64,000 nt of DNA from Capitella teleta (lineage: Eukaryota > Annelida > Polychaeta > Capitellidae). A model generated the notes under the pieces. That model made no database searches. It saw nothing but the letters and a program-made list of their open reading frames with translations, and was not told the DNA's origin. Positions within the stretch are counted from its first letter, which is position 1, and every line of letters starts with the position of its first letter. The stretch is from contig KB302363.1 in assembly GCA_000328365.1 (NCBI GenBank), positions 134,851-198,850 of the forward strand, written 5' to 3'. A program made the translations under genes and the position numbers. Below are positions 31,413 to 44,651 of this stretch, one piece after another.

Positions 31413-34400
31413 AGGTTAATTATGGTTGTTGTTTTGGGTGACCATCTCGGCATTCTGTTTGTATTTTGAAGTCCTAGTGTGATCAGCCACAGCCTTTTTG
31501 TTTTCCATCCCATTTGACGCTAAAACCAACTCCAAATCATCCACCGAGCACAGTGCTCACTTTCGGGAAATTTGACTATGAAAGTCATGTTGTAAGTGAA
31601 GTAGAGTACTACACGTGTACAGCCAGTGAACATAACTAACATAAGTGAACAAGCTGAGCATATAGTGAAAGAGAGCCTCTGATTGATCACAGCGTCGGAA
31701 CGGATGGAGTGTACAAAAAAAAAACGGAGTCTCCGGGTCAAAAATAAGGTGTTGGCATGTATACGGTTGCCATATATACATGTAAAATATCCATAGACAC
31801 CTCTCATTATTCTCAGTTGATCGCAGAGTCCATCTCAATGACGTAATCAATTTCGAATTTTCCTCGAGTCTCATGATTGGAGTTCCAGGTTCAAAGCATA
31901 TTGGCAATCCTAAAGACAGCCTGATTGCCAAAATAATATGGCAGTGTTGCATAAACAGAACTCATATTAAAATGAAAATAGGCATATTTATTAATATGTT
32001 TCAGCATTAAAAATAAAACAGTAAAATTGACATGGTTCAAAATTAAATTACAAGCCAAATAATTTATGAGCAGAACATCACATACCGGGCACTCAAGATG
32101 GACAAATCAAATGTTTCTTAGATAAATTGAATGTCACAATGGATAATTACACAATCAATACATCGATACATTAGACGGGCACTTGGTAAATCCAATTCAG
32201 ACAGCAGATTCTCATAGCATAGCAAACGGTATTTTACCACATCATTTTTGAACAAGACCCCTCGCCCCTTTAAAAGTTTGAAAACCTTCCTGAGAATTTG
32301 ATTATATAATTTATCAGTATAATTGTGTATTCGTAATTTTTACCCAAATGGTCATTGTTCCCTTTCTGAAGATCAAATCTTGGCTTCAAATGCGGAGGGC
32401 TAAATGTCAATGACGTTTGTTTGGACTGCATGGAGCGGAAACTGGGTGGCGCAGATCACGGACAGGAATTGGAGAGAGACATCAAGCATTAGAGGTGTCG
32501 GTTTGACAGGAATAGGGGGAGTGACGCTGGGTGACAGAAAATGGTTTGACAGGAATTGGGGGAGTGACACTGGGTGACACAGAAAATGGTTTGACATGAA
32601 TTGGGGGAGTGACAGGGTGGGACTGTGTAAATTACTATGAACCATAACGTGATTGTGCATTTTTCTTTTGAAATTTTAATGTACTTCCAAATCATGATTG
32701 CTGAAGGCCCAAACCAATGTCTATAATTGGATCATCGATATGGCAGTACAATAAATTACAATCATGCATGTAATATTAATGTAGAAGTTAAGCCATTGAC
32801 GCCCCACATATCTCTTAAATTTTAGCATCTTGGCAAGAATGCATGAAACAACTATTGCTGATTTCATCTAAATCTGAGATCCATTCAATGAAAGTCAAAC
32901 CTAGAGCATGGCAAGAGTATCCTGAGCCAGCATATGCAAACGCTATGATCTGGTTTGTTCCCTAAGTCAACAAAATATAAGATTTCACTGCAACAGAAGA
33001 TTGATAATAATTCATAGTTTCACATTTTCAACTTATTCACTCAGCACATGCCGGACAACAAATTTGAGCTTACCATTAAATGAATATGGCCCGAAGTAGT
33101 CAGCAAAGCCTATCTCTATTATATGCAATCCAATGTGTTAAAACGGTCGATGGTGAGAAACATTTTTAGTCAATGGTACCAAGACGAACCATGAACGTTG
33201 AAGTGAATTTCAAAAGCTGCCCTATTGAATGATCAGGTCTTATGGCACTCGCTGTGTTGTAAGTATTGGAGGATATAGTGCACATGAAAACACAGATTTC
33301 CTGACCTATTTAAGATTACATATCACCAGATATGTTGTGCAATACGCACTCAGAATAATTCCAACGCCAAAGGGATGGAGTTTTGTTTACGTCCATAAAT
33401 AAATAAGTTAGAAATCCTAGTCCTAAGTAAACCTATTTTAACCTTATTATGTGCAGATTTAATAAATCCATCTTTTCAAAAAAAAAATCACGGTTGTAAC
33501 CAATTTCTTAATGTGAGTGTTGTATAGCTACTACAGTGGATATTAATTGAGGTTTGGTACATATTTCAAGTTACTGGTTAGTCCTAGACTTTGTTGCATT
33601 GTTCTATAGTAGATCATGGAACTACATGTATGCATATCAGATGATTGCTATAATTTTCGTTACAGGACTGGTGAAAGAAAGGATTATTAGTATATACAAA
33701 ATATCGGGTGAGTGACTTTCTAGCAATATTTGGAGAAATTGATAGAAAACACACAAAATATGTTGATTTTAGACCAGGAGGCCGATCGGCATGGAAATTA
33801 AGGGTTTGGGCATAATATTCCCCTGATCTTATTATTACAAGGCTCATGCTACATGGTATTAATTACTTCCACAACGAATACAAACACTATTTACGACAAA
33901 ACGATGATATAAAAATATTCATTCATCTGTACATCGGCAAGGTAGTTTGGCATTTTGAAATATCAAAACATGTATATGGCACTGCATATTTTCACCGGTG
34001 GAGGAAGAAGGTCCGTAAAAGCAAAATTCGATGTTGATTATTCATTACAATGAAAAAATGAAAAAACCCGAATTATGCACACAGGAATAAACATTAAAAA
34101 CTCACAAGCAATAATTGTTCACAAAGGACGATATTCCAAGTAATCTAATTTTGTTTGAGATCAGGTTAAAATAACAACAGAAACGTGAGTCATTAATTAA
34201 TTGAGCCAATATTATTAAAAAGAAAATCGCAGTAAAAATGTAGTAGTGAGTTGGTCCCGCATAAAAAAATATATATTGGCTGTAAAAAAAGTGAAGAAAT
34301 TTGCCTTAAATGCGCTTTAAAAAAAAAAGGACAATTTTTTGTTAATTTTGATTAGCTTAGTTTTTTCAAACTAAAAAAATAAGGAAAAATAAAAGGGGGA

Positions 34401-34926
34401 AATGCAAGAAAATTATCTTACCGGACAACATAAAAGCAAACACTGAATGGCACGAAAAGTCTATACAAGAGAATAAGACACTTTTCTGCCGAGTATCATG
34501 TTAAAGGATACATATACCGGGTATGTACAGAGTAATGACATCAAGGCAATAATGTTATGAGCACTTAGTTATCCAGAAACTTCAAAAGGCAGCAACACAA
34601 ATTAACACGTAGTTGCTTGAAAAAAAAAAAATGCTTAAAAAAAATTCTGCTGCCATATCTTCTTCAGGAGGAGAAAAACAAAGTTTTGTGAATAGTAATA
34701 CTGCATTTTGCAAAGCATTTAAAAGCAACAGAAAACATGCAGGATTAAAAATATTTCAGAAAAAAAAAAAGTGAACATGAGATTAAGATGAATACATGCA
34801 ATAGTTTGCACGTAATTGCAATGTTTCTAACACGCAGTGTATGAGCTGTATGCCGCTACGATTTTTGTTTCATTAAACATTAAAGCAGGCGACAGAGAGA
34901 AACTTGCTTGAGATGCGATGAAAGCA
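31413..34926. other. Intergenic and probable 3' flank of the bHLH-PAS gene
   Basis: No gene recognised. The right end should contain the 3' UTR of the minus-strand bHLH-PAS gene, but I did not find a clear AATAAA close to its stop. Confidence 0.35.
32500..32622. repeat. Minisatellite, unit about 43-45 bp, 2.7 copies
   Basis: Units begin GGTTTGACA at about 32500, 32543 and 32588 and share GGAATTGGGGGAGTGACACT and GGGTGACA. A diverged extra unit may start near 32461. Confidence 0.85.
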
Positions 34927-37900
34927 TTACATTTTCTGGTTCTGTGAGTACAGCAGATCAGAGCTAAGGAACGCAGGAGTGTACTGTGGCTGCTCAGCAT
35001 TGGCCGGAGTGTCTGCCCACATCGTTGCTGATGATTGATTCAGAGGCGGTGCCAGCCCATCATTGTAGGGAGGCCACTGTTGTCCGTTACAATATTGTTG
35101 AATTGTTGGGTTGGCGTTCCACTGTTGATGGTACCCCGAGTACTGCTGCTGCTGTCGCTGTTGGTGGTGCTGTTGATGCTGTGGGTATGCACCCTGAGAT
35201 GATGTATGACCTGACCAAGGAGTGGCATCATGCTGCAGCGGCCACGCCTGCGAAGAAGACCCAGTGTGGGGCTGACCATTGGAGCACTGCGTGTGAGGGG
35301 GCTGCTGCTGGAGGGGGTAGGGGTACTGAGTGGGAGGAGCATAAGGCATCTCAGACGGCAGGAATTGCTGTGATGGCTGTTGTTGACATGGATAGCCATC
35401 CGATTCCTGAGCTGGGTGAGCAGTCGGTAGCATATCGTTGGCCATTATGAGTTGTAGCAGCTGTTTCGATCCAGTGTTGCCGCCACTCAAACACTGAGCT
35501 TTAGACAAGAATTCTCGACGCACTGCCTGCAACTCTTCTTCATGCTGTCGACGCTTCTCCTGAGGACGAAATGGAATTTTTAACGACAGGAACATAATCA
35601 TCAGTATGTACACTTGGAATACTCACGTACAAAATATCTTAAAATGTGTAATGGGCCAAAGATAAAGAATCTGTGAGTGGCTTACAGTAAATATTATCTA
35701 ATAACTGATGTGTAATATAATATAATTACTATGTTATCTTGCATTACTGGCCATATATGGCAGTACTTTATGAAATAAATCTTCAATCACAATTAGAACA
35801 AAAATTTGCTTTGCAAGACTAATTAACCAATACGACTAGCTGCGATTGTCCTCTTCAAAAGTGCAGAAAATCAATGACACATTGTACTAGTGTAAGATAA
35901 AAATGCAACAGTAATAAAGTTATTAAGTTAAAGGGTCAATTATAGGTGCATTTTAATTCAAGCAGGATGGGTTGGTAGACTAGCGGCTGAACATTCCCAA
36001 AAAACAAGCATTGGTGTGGGAAAAAAAGTGAAAACAAGTTGAAGGGCAGTTGAGACCCGAAAAGCGTTGAAATTAGGAAGATTTAGCAAAAAGTTGCAGT
36101 TATAAAAAGAAAAGAAAAAAGAAAAGAAAAAAGAAAAGAAAAAAACTCCATCCCAAAAATAAGAAAAACAAGAACTTTCAATAATTATGAAAAAATTCTG
36201 CTTTTAGACCTGAAAATACATGTCGTCCAAAATATGTATCATTTGTTTTGCCAAGGGTCGAAGGCTTTGAAGCCGCCCTGTGGTCAATATACACGAGAAG
36301 AAGAAGTTGTACCTCGACTCCCCTCCTCAGTTGCCACTCCATGTCACCACTAGGTCCAGAAGAGAACGCGATCTGGTCAGGATGCGACGAATGCATTCTC
36401 TGTTCCAAGATATCATAGTCCAAAGCCTAAAAAAAAAAATAACAAAACAAGCAAAGGGAAAAAAAAGGAGGAAAAAGCAAAGAATGCCAGCAAGCGTTTC
36501 CCAAACCAACCAAGCAAACGTTAGTGTAACAATTTCTAATAAAGATGCCTAACGGTTATTACCAGTGATGAGTCTAACGGTGTTGTGTCCGAATGTTCAT
36601 CGGAAGGATTACCGGGACACGTGCTGGACACCTCTTCTTGCACTGGAAGAACGGAAATCGTTATTATTGATTACCCAGTATCAGGAAATCCTCCCATGCA
36701 ATATAATAATAATTATGTTCATTTATATACCATTGAAAACATCGGAAATTCAAATTTACTCCTCCTGATCGAGTTGGGTCGATATGCAGAAAATGAGCTC
36801 CATCACATTCAAACAATAAGGTCAATTCCAGGATTTCAAAATTCTCATTCCGGGTCATGACAGGTCAATAAAAAATGTTCAACAAATCCATCAAAGATAT
36901 GTCACACAAAAAAAAATAATGTTTTGATAAAGAATAAGTGTGAAAATGTGGCAGATGAGCAATCAATAAACCCCCCTCTCCGACATCTCCACCAGAAAAC
37001 TTGTGACATCATTGTAGCAAGCATAAGAGACACTCACTTGTCTTGGCCGGCACACCTTGCAGTGGGTTCTGTGTCCCAATGGCAAAAGTCGGAGTATTCT
37101 TCGCCGAAAAACCAAGAAGTTCACGCAGGTTGGACGACATGTCTTGTTGCAACGCAGGCCGAACTTCCTCACTGACGGACGTGCTGCTTGTGACCATGCA
37201 CTGCGCGCGCAGGCCTTCGTCGCCAGAGTTCGCTGAAAGCAGCTTGAGCTTCTCCTCCTCCTCTCCGCCGAGGAATCTCGGCATGACGAACGGGATACCA
37301 CTGCCGCCATCATCGTTCTGGGCGTACGGATCGAACACAGGAGGCACATTGTCCACGGTGGCCACTTTGAGAACAGGGCTGAACTTATCCTTACGCGAAA
37401 GCTCAATTTTAAACCGCTTCTCCCCGACGACGACGTTGACCAGATCCTGGCTGATTTCTTCCATGTCCGGGATGATGTCATCAGAGTTGGTGCTGTAAGT
37501 GCGTTGTTTGCGACTGTTCTTCTTCTGCATTTCATCAGTGACTGTGTCGGTTTCAGAATTGTCATCCGGTGCTATCTCAGTGAGGGTGGCCGCGCTGTGA
37601 GCCCTGCCTTCCATGCCATGGTACGCCTTCAGAATGTTAGCACGCTGCTGCTCAAGTAATCCGGGACCTTCCTCCGCACTGGAGAAACAGGAAATATAGA
37701 TATCAACTGATGAATATAGTAAAGATCGTATTTTGCATGTATACTGAGGTTGGCCCGTGGTCTACACTCGTTTGTATCTATGCTTGCCTGAGAACATCCT
37801 GAATGCTAATGATGAAGCGAGGTTTGTTGGTCCACGTGTCGACCACCATGTGAGAATTGGTCGCGATGTACAAAATGTCTCTGGATTTGGTGTACATACG

Positions 37901-40900
37901 AAACACAGTCATTGGCACTGCGCCCGTCTGCAAGACTGCAAATAGAGATGGTCTACGTCAGAATATTTTAATGGCGAGAGCTAGACTGGCTTTATTATAC
38001 GCTGGTCTCTCAACAGCGCAGAACCAGATAGTATACGAACTCCGATAATATAATAATATAGGCACAGAAATAGAAACGTCAATTACACACAGAATTACAA
38101 ATTACACAAGGATATTGGCAATAATGTACATACATTTGTATATACCCTACGGTCGGCAATGTTGACATTAACTTGAATTTGAAGGAATATTATAATAAAT
38201 AGTATGTTATAACGCTCTCGTAAATCTAAAATTGACTTAAAACAAGAAGATAAATACACAAATCTACATATACACAACGTGCAGGTACGTTTATATGCAT
38301 ACATATCCTGCAATAACCAACTAGGATTCAATCCTTAGCGCTGACACAAACACCAAAAATAGAACTAAGGAGCGGACATATACACGTAGCTTTAACATGC
38401 GCGTCTATACAGTATACAGCATCAGTTTTTGCCTTTTGGGCTGAGGTAAATAAAACCCAATAGGTTATGGGCAAATGACTGCCTCGTCGCGTCACGTGAA
38501 CCTCCCGCCGCTCAATTAGCACACGCTGTGAATTGCGAAATGAAAAGGGTTTCAGCTGAAGTGGCGTAGATCAATGCTCTAATGAAGCAGCCGCAAGCAG
38601 AGATCTTTCGATCTCGCAGCGGTCGCATGTTTGGTTCACCCATAGATTAACCAGCATGTTCATGATCGGTGCATCTAATTTAGATCTCATTTCTTGGCAT
38701 CCTTAATTTCTCTGAGAAGTTTGCAATGCACTTCCACGTGTGGCAATGTCAAGGAATTTTAGACCGTCAATCGTTCCTCGTGGAATTCGCTACTTACGCT
38801 AAAATTGCCGAATGATGCAATATGCCCCGCCTGATACATGTTCCTGGCCTATGAGAGAGAAAACGCCCCTCTTACATTGCATATCGACGAATTCGTCAGA
38901 GCCAGTGAGCTGATTATGATGTGTAGTGATTTTGAGTTCTTTACTAGAACTCATGAACAAACAAATCTATGAATTAATCGATCTGTTACTTCTGACAGTC
39001 ATACGTGTGGAGATATTATTCTCAAATACAATATACAGTCACATTTCATTGACCCGGCCTCCTTGGTTCCCATGGAAACGGCCGGAATAACAGAAAGGCC
39101 AGAATGTGCGTACTACCGGTGTAAAAGGGCAAAAGAAGGATTCGTAAGATGCAAATAACCTGCACCGAATGACACGAGGCCGGATAATGAACGAGGTTTG
39201 GCTGAATGTTAAAGTGCAAACATAACCAGGGAAACCAAAGCACCGCTAAGAAAAAAAGTATAGTTCAAAAAAGATGAAACAGCAAAGAAAGTCAAGCATT
39301 GCAAGCTTAGCACTCACAAAAGCGGCCCTGAAATAGCATACAAGCAGCAAATAAGCGCAATCTTCATGTAAATATAGTCAATACTTGATCACTCACAGAT
39401 ATTGTGTCCTGCGACAACGCAGTCAATGTCATCAGGATGGAGTAATGAGTATGGGGAGAGACCCATTGACTCCCCGGGAAGGAAACCGGTCAAACAAGCG
39501 CCTCTGTGGGAGGGAAACAACGCCAAACATTGTGATTATTCGGATCAGGAGTTCTATGCGGCTTTTGTTGCTTTGAAGGTCAACTTCCGCCGACATCGTT
39601 ATCTCAGAACACTAGTTCAAGGCTCCAATGCCTCATTAGGCTTTGACTTCACTGGGAAAGCAGTGAGAGGTTTTTGTCTGAAGCAATAATTCAGCACATG
39701 TACCCAACAACAAAGTTGTGAAATTTTGGCTTTGGGAATTGAGAGGTCATTGAAACTGAAATATTAACTGACATTCATTGACTATATATGCCACTGATTT
39801 ATAGTTTTAATTCATTTATGAAATTGACTGAGTATTGAATGCTGATAAATGAAGGATTTCCATTGATAGAAGAGATGCAAATTATTTTTATCACTGATAA
39901 CAATTTAATGCAACACCCTTGCACTAATCATGACCCAGAGATAAGCTCTTTTCTGACCTCTGATCACTGTAGGTTATCTTCCCGTCCAATTCATGTCGAG
40001 TGACCCACTGATTTGGAATCGATTCCAGATCCGGCGCTAACTCCAGATCCAGCGAAATCGGATCGCGACGAATTAACCGGCCAACGCTGACCAGGCAGAC
40101 CTCGGATTCTGGCCGCGGTTGGACTCCCACTGTTTGAAACAATCCATCATTAGCACTGTGGTTGCTAGGGAAATTTTGCAAATGACCTGGATGCGAAATT
40201 GAGGCCTGAATGGGGTCCATTTTCTTCAAATGGCCAACAATGTGGACATTTTCATATCTCGGAGGCTGCTGATTGTTCGTCACATTCTGACGATTCAAGA
40301 TGCGGATGTTGAAAGATCTGTGTCCAGCTACTGGGACATGTGAGGGCCCTGTGATATGAGAACCAATCAGGTGCAAGTATATCAGAAACGTAAAATAAAT
40401 TTGGAAAAACATACCTGAACCAGCTTCAGTATCTTCGTCTCTGTTGCGAAAATTGAACTGTTTGCGCAGGGTTTCAACATCTTCAGGATGGACAAGCTTG
40501 AAGAATGACGTCCCAAGCACATCGACCTGAAACGGAGACCCAACTCCAGAGATGAAAGCATCAAGTACATCTACAAGACTCACCAGCTGATGTCCGAGAT
40601 ACTCGTTGAGTGCTTCTGTGGCATACAACATGACTCCTCGTTGGTTGAGCACCAACATGAAACCATCGATGCACTGCAAAAACGCATCCATTGAATTTCT
40701 CCTTGCTAAGAGGTACTTATTCCCATTGTGTCGAAAGAAAATTGCTGTTTTACGGCAAACCAACACTACAAACATGTTAGGTCCATATATCTTATCTTGT
40801 CTTAACGAAATGGTTAGCTCAGCAATCTATGAACCTCACAACGTGAATCAACAATTTACATTATCACGCAGATTGCGATTCTGCCAATGACAGGTAATGT

Positions 40901-43130
40901 TTGGCTGATTTTCCTCAGCGGCCTTAATTCACTTTTAATCTACACAGAAATGCGATGCTCGGAATGAGCTTCGATTTCGTCACCTGGAGAAGTAGATTTG
41001 CGAGATTCTCCATCGTCAGCTGATCCGGTTTCCATTTCATGTCAGTCTCTGTGTTCTTCACGAGATCTAAGAAAAAGGAGAAAACTGACTGAGAAAAGAA
41101 TTCTCTGATCTGCAAGAGAAACTGCTGCGTTATACGCCGGTCACGCCGAGCCAGGGAGGGCTATTATACAAGAGTACATCGATCTTTAATTGCATAATAC
41201 GTAGATTAATTTACCCACCCCAGCCAACGTCATATAAGTAGATAATTTCACGGACTTTCTACGACAGAAGGTCAAGTATTCACTGCATATATTCAACAAG
41301 GAAGTTCCGGTACTTGGTGAGTAAAAACTAACAATCCCAATTTAGCAAATTCCATCAAGCAGCGCGCAACAGGAGACTTTTCCTTTCTGAGTTTTTATCT
41401 GTGAACTCCGGTTGCAGGCGTTTTCAATGTAAATTGACTTGTTTCCTTAAATGCCTTTGCGTCGTGTTTTCCTAATTGGTTAATTGGCGCCGCGGTGTTG
41501 CTCGGTTCGTCGCCATGACAACCTCATCGGCGTTACGTCGTTAAGCGCAGGAAGCGGCGCGCATTTCCGGTTGCGTTTGTCTCTTAATGGCGTCGAGTGC
41601 GAGCGCTTATACTCAGCTACACGCCTAGTGGATAATTAAATTAATTATGCTGATTGACTGACATGCATCATTATTATTAACACCAAAAAAAAAATTTACT
41701 CTCAAATTATGGAAATATGGAATTTCCATCCGGTATAGCAGGATTTCTGGGTTAATTTATATTTTAGCTAAAGAGTATAATGATTATTAAAACAACTAAA
41801 GTATATAATCATAAGAGAAGCTTGGAGCATAAAAGCAGGCAAGAGTGGTTGCAAAAGGGAAAGACTTAATTAGCGCCATAAAGTGTGATAAAAGAGGCAC
41901 CGCGTAACTGCGTCTCTTTCTTTATGGCTAATTCAACTGCCGAATTGGCGATGGTCGCACGAATAGCAATCGGGCTGCGAGCTCATCATACACCTCAGGT
42001 ACCTCTCCTCCGTTGAACGAACACCCCTGGTTTGCATGCCTCATTTCTACAAACTGAATGTAAATTACTGAACTACATTGATTAGCAGTTGTATCGAAGT
42101 ATTTTCAAACTGAGATCTGAGTTTGCTGTTATGGCGCGTAAAATTTTATATGTATACGTTGAAAGTCTTAAAGCATTCGATTTTAATCTGCTTGTGATGA
42201 CAATATGAATTATAGGATGATTGGAGTTGGATTGACGGAAGAGCCTCTCATGTTGAATTTCAAGGTTGGTAAATTCATCTCTAGTGTATATAGTGTGGAA
42301 GATATTCACACGTGCTGTGTGTTAATGGCTGTTTACCGGCGCGCGTTTTTCATTATTTTACTAACACTGCTGGGATCGCAGAGGCGCGTTGCGAGCGTCG
42401 GTCGGCATGGAAACCCAGGTATTCGCTCTGACTGCATTAAATAGTGTGTCGGGATTAAAAAACCACGAAACCGGCGCTGAGCGCATCGGTCTCCCGTAAA
42501 CAGCCCTCAAGAGTGCAGAAGAGATACTGATTGAATGAGTTTTTGGGGTTTTTTTTTATGTATTTTAATTATCATTATCAGCATATTAATTATCATCAGG
42601 ACATGAATTAATCACATTTTTATGGTTGTAAACTACAAAACTACATGCACACCATTACATGTAGTATGTGCTTTATTGTAGTACTTGTCACTCTGATCTG
42701 AATTTTGTAGTTTTTACTTGTCGATCAGTGCATGTGTTTAGGGGGTTTGTTTTTTCATAGAGATTCGTACGAGAAGCAAAACATCAGAATGATTGCATCA
42801 GACCCTTCTAGTGCCCTTCATCGTGAATAATCACTCCTGTGTTAATTAAAGTTAATTCCTTAAGCAAAGTTTTTTTTTTTTTTCAACGCTTGATACGTAC
42901 GGGGGGTGTCTTTCTTTTTTTCGAAGTTTAAAATCGAGAACTTGTTTGACAAGGGATTGCGAGTATACTGACCATGGTGAATTCGGAGGTACGTGACGGT
43001 CAAACGGAGGATGGACGCCTTGTCCATCTTCTTGTCACTCTGCATGACCAAAGGCACGACCTTGGCCAATTCTCCAATGTATGCATTGAGACGGTCCCTC
43101 CGTAGTTTCTCGCTCTCATTGCGCGAAAGT
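34927..43130 (-). CDS. bHLH-PAS transcription factor, Methoprene-tolerant (Met)-like; 5' end incomplete here
   Basis: Eleven consistent exons (minus strand): 43130-42973, 41066-40984, 40673-40584, 40526-40415, 40348-39958, 39503-39397, 37935-37788, 37678-37038, 36642-36563, 36426-36313, 35559-34927. After the first split base they sum to 852 codons including the stop. The basic helix-loop-helix reads RNESEKLRRDRLNAYIGEL, then KKMDKASILRLTVTYLRIHH. PAS-A follows (CIDGFMLVLNQRGVMLYATE, EYLGHQL, VDVLGTSFFKLVHPEDVE). PAS-B has GKITYSDQRGACLTGFLPGE, YSLLHPDDIDCV and MTVFRMYTKSRDILYIATNS. The C-terminus is rich in Gln, Pro and His, like an activation domain. The helix-loop-helix is closest in my memory to arthropod Met (the juvenile hormone receptor), while the PAS core also resembles ARNT/BMAL. 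One intron is GC-AG (37787-37680). The family acts in the nucleus as a dimer. The Met assignment is inference; bHLH-PAS is certain. Confidence 0.9.
36105..36145. repeat. A/G-rich simple repeat (AAAAGAAAAG)
   Basis: Repeated AAAAGAAAAGA units lie in an intron of the bHLH-PAS gene, between the 36426-36313 exon and the terminal exon. Confidence 0.85.
40527..40583 (-). other. 57-nt in-frame, stop-free intron inside PAS-A
   Basis: Donor CTG|gtgagtctt and acceptor ccgtttcag|GTC. The intron length is 19 x 3 and its frame has no stop. Removing it restores the PAS spacing (EYLGHQL joined to VDVLGTSFF). Retaining it would insert 19 residues (VSLVDVLDAFISGVGSPFQ) into PAS-A. Confidence 0.75.
41868..41933. 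repeat. 66-nt intronic hairpin
   Basis: The outer arm AATTAGCgCCATAAAG (41868-41883) pairs with CTTTATGGCTAATT (41920-41933), with one unpaired g. An inner AAAGAG/CTCTTT stem follows after an asymmetric bulge. It lies in the intron between the bHLH exon and the next exon of the Met-like gene. Confidence 0.65.
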
Positions 43131-44195
43131 CTGAAAATAAATATTCAAACTTTAAAATGTGAAACATTTGAACATTTCAGGGCAAATAACATTGCATGGT
43201 GTTTTAGAGCATGTGTAATTATGGTATGAAAGAGTATTTATTGAGTAAACTGCCGTAGATGTACGCATACTCGAACACGGTCACCGAAAATAAGCTTAAC
43301 TTCATGACAGCAGAACTTTCACCGAAACTGCTCAGGACAGCTTCGGAAGAAACGATGAATTTTCTCACAAGGAAAAAATGATAAAAACTGATTTTGGCCG
43401 CAAATATATTTGCATACGCATGCATCTTTATGAGGATAAAAATAAAATAAAATAAATTATGCACCATTAACATAACGTTTATGTATGCCATAAATAACGA
43501 GATATGCTTCATATGAGGGCAGCATAACGATACCAGCCACACACAACCCGTATAAATTATACGTGAGATTCAGGCGCCAGGAAAACCCACGGTAGCAGTT
43601 TAACAATTGCATGCCAACCGAAACAGGCCACAGAAGCTGAGATAAGAAGTTAAGGCGAACTTAAGCAAAAGTGACAGGGACAGAAGACAATGCACATGAA
43701 ACATGTTCAATAAGCGTACACAAGGCACGTCCGTATGAGATCAAAGGCAGCGCTGATAACAGCGAAAAAACACCGCCGCATGTCAGCTTTTTATGCACCG
43801 ATTATGTAGCATCACCGCCAGATAAGCGACAGAATTGATTTTGTAGATTTTCTATTTCTTATCTGTTAATCTCTCTGGAAGTGTGTTATAGTTACATCTG
43901 TTAACGTGAATCCACAACTTCGGGATTTTTTAATTGTTTATTACACCTTGCATAGCCGGTTATCAACGTAAGCCCGTGTGATATAGGACTGTTCATGTCA
44001 GCATGCATCAGTATATCGTACTGATATCACTAATCCGACTTGATTCACTGCCATGATTACCACATGTTGTAGAAATGATTAACCATGCCGATATACAGGT
44101 ATCAGCATTGGTATTTGTGCTGATATCAGGCTATAACATGACTGATCGCAATCGAGCACTCGCCATGTGCCGTCTCAGCACTGGAGGGGATGAAA

Positions 44196-44651
44196 TTACG
44201 CAATTGCATCAAACAGATCTCGTAATTCGTAATTCTGCGCTTGGGCGCAATTGATTGTAATTTCGCAGTTTTTAGCCAACAGGAGGAAGAAAGAAAATTG
44301 TTGTTTTACTGCCGATACCAGGGAACACCTCCATTGAGCCGTAAGAAATGCTTCAAACGGACAACTTCGAAGTGCATGCGATGAGCAATATCGAGCAGCG
44401 TTGTCCAGAGACAACATGGTCGCATAAGGAAAGGCCTCCAATAATCGCATGCCAACTGCCAGAGTGGCCCGTCGGCTGTCACCGATGCGAGCGTTAAGGC
44501 CGGCCAGCCATGCATTTATGGAGGTGTTGCCCAATTCAGAAATAAACCCCGCAGTTGCCTCATAACTTCCATCTTGCTCAACATTTTCATGATGGCTATA
44601 TTTCAGAACATACGCCGCATAGAAGTATGGCATATAGACGATGCATCGCAA
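44196..44651 (-). other. Unrecognised 151-codon open frame in the large intron
   Basis: The frame opens MRCIVYMPYFYAAYVLKYSH and has a mixed, protein-like composition (for example FISELGNTSINAWLAGLNAR). It is longer than its neighbours in non-coding sequence. No domain, signal peptide or homologue comes to mind, and no splice sites bound it clearly. It may be chance or a transposon remnant. Confidence 0.15.

Noticed and set aside
34986-35450. 154-codon plus-strand frame
   Set aside because: Antisense shadow of the Gln-rich terminal exon of the bHLH-PAS gene.
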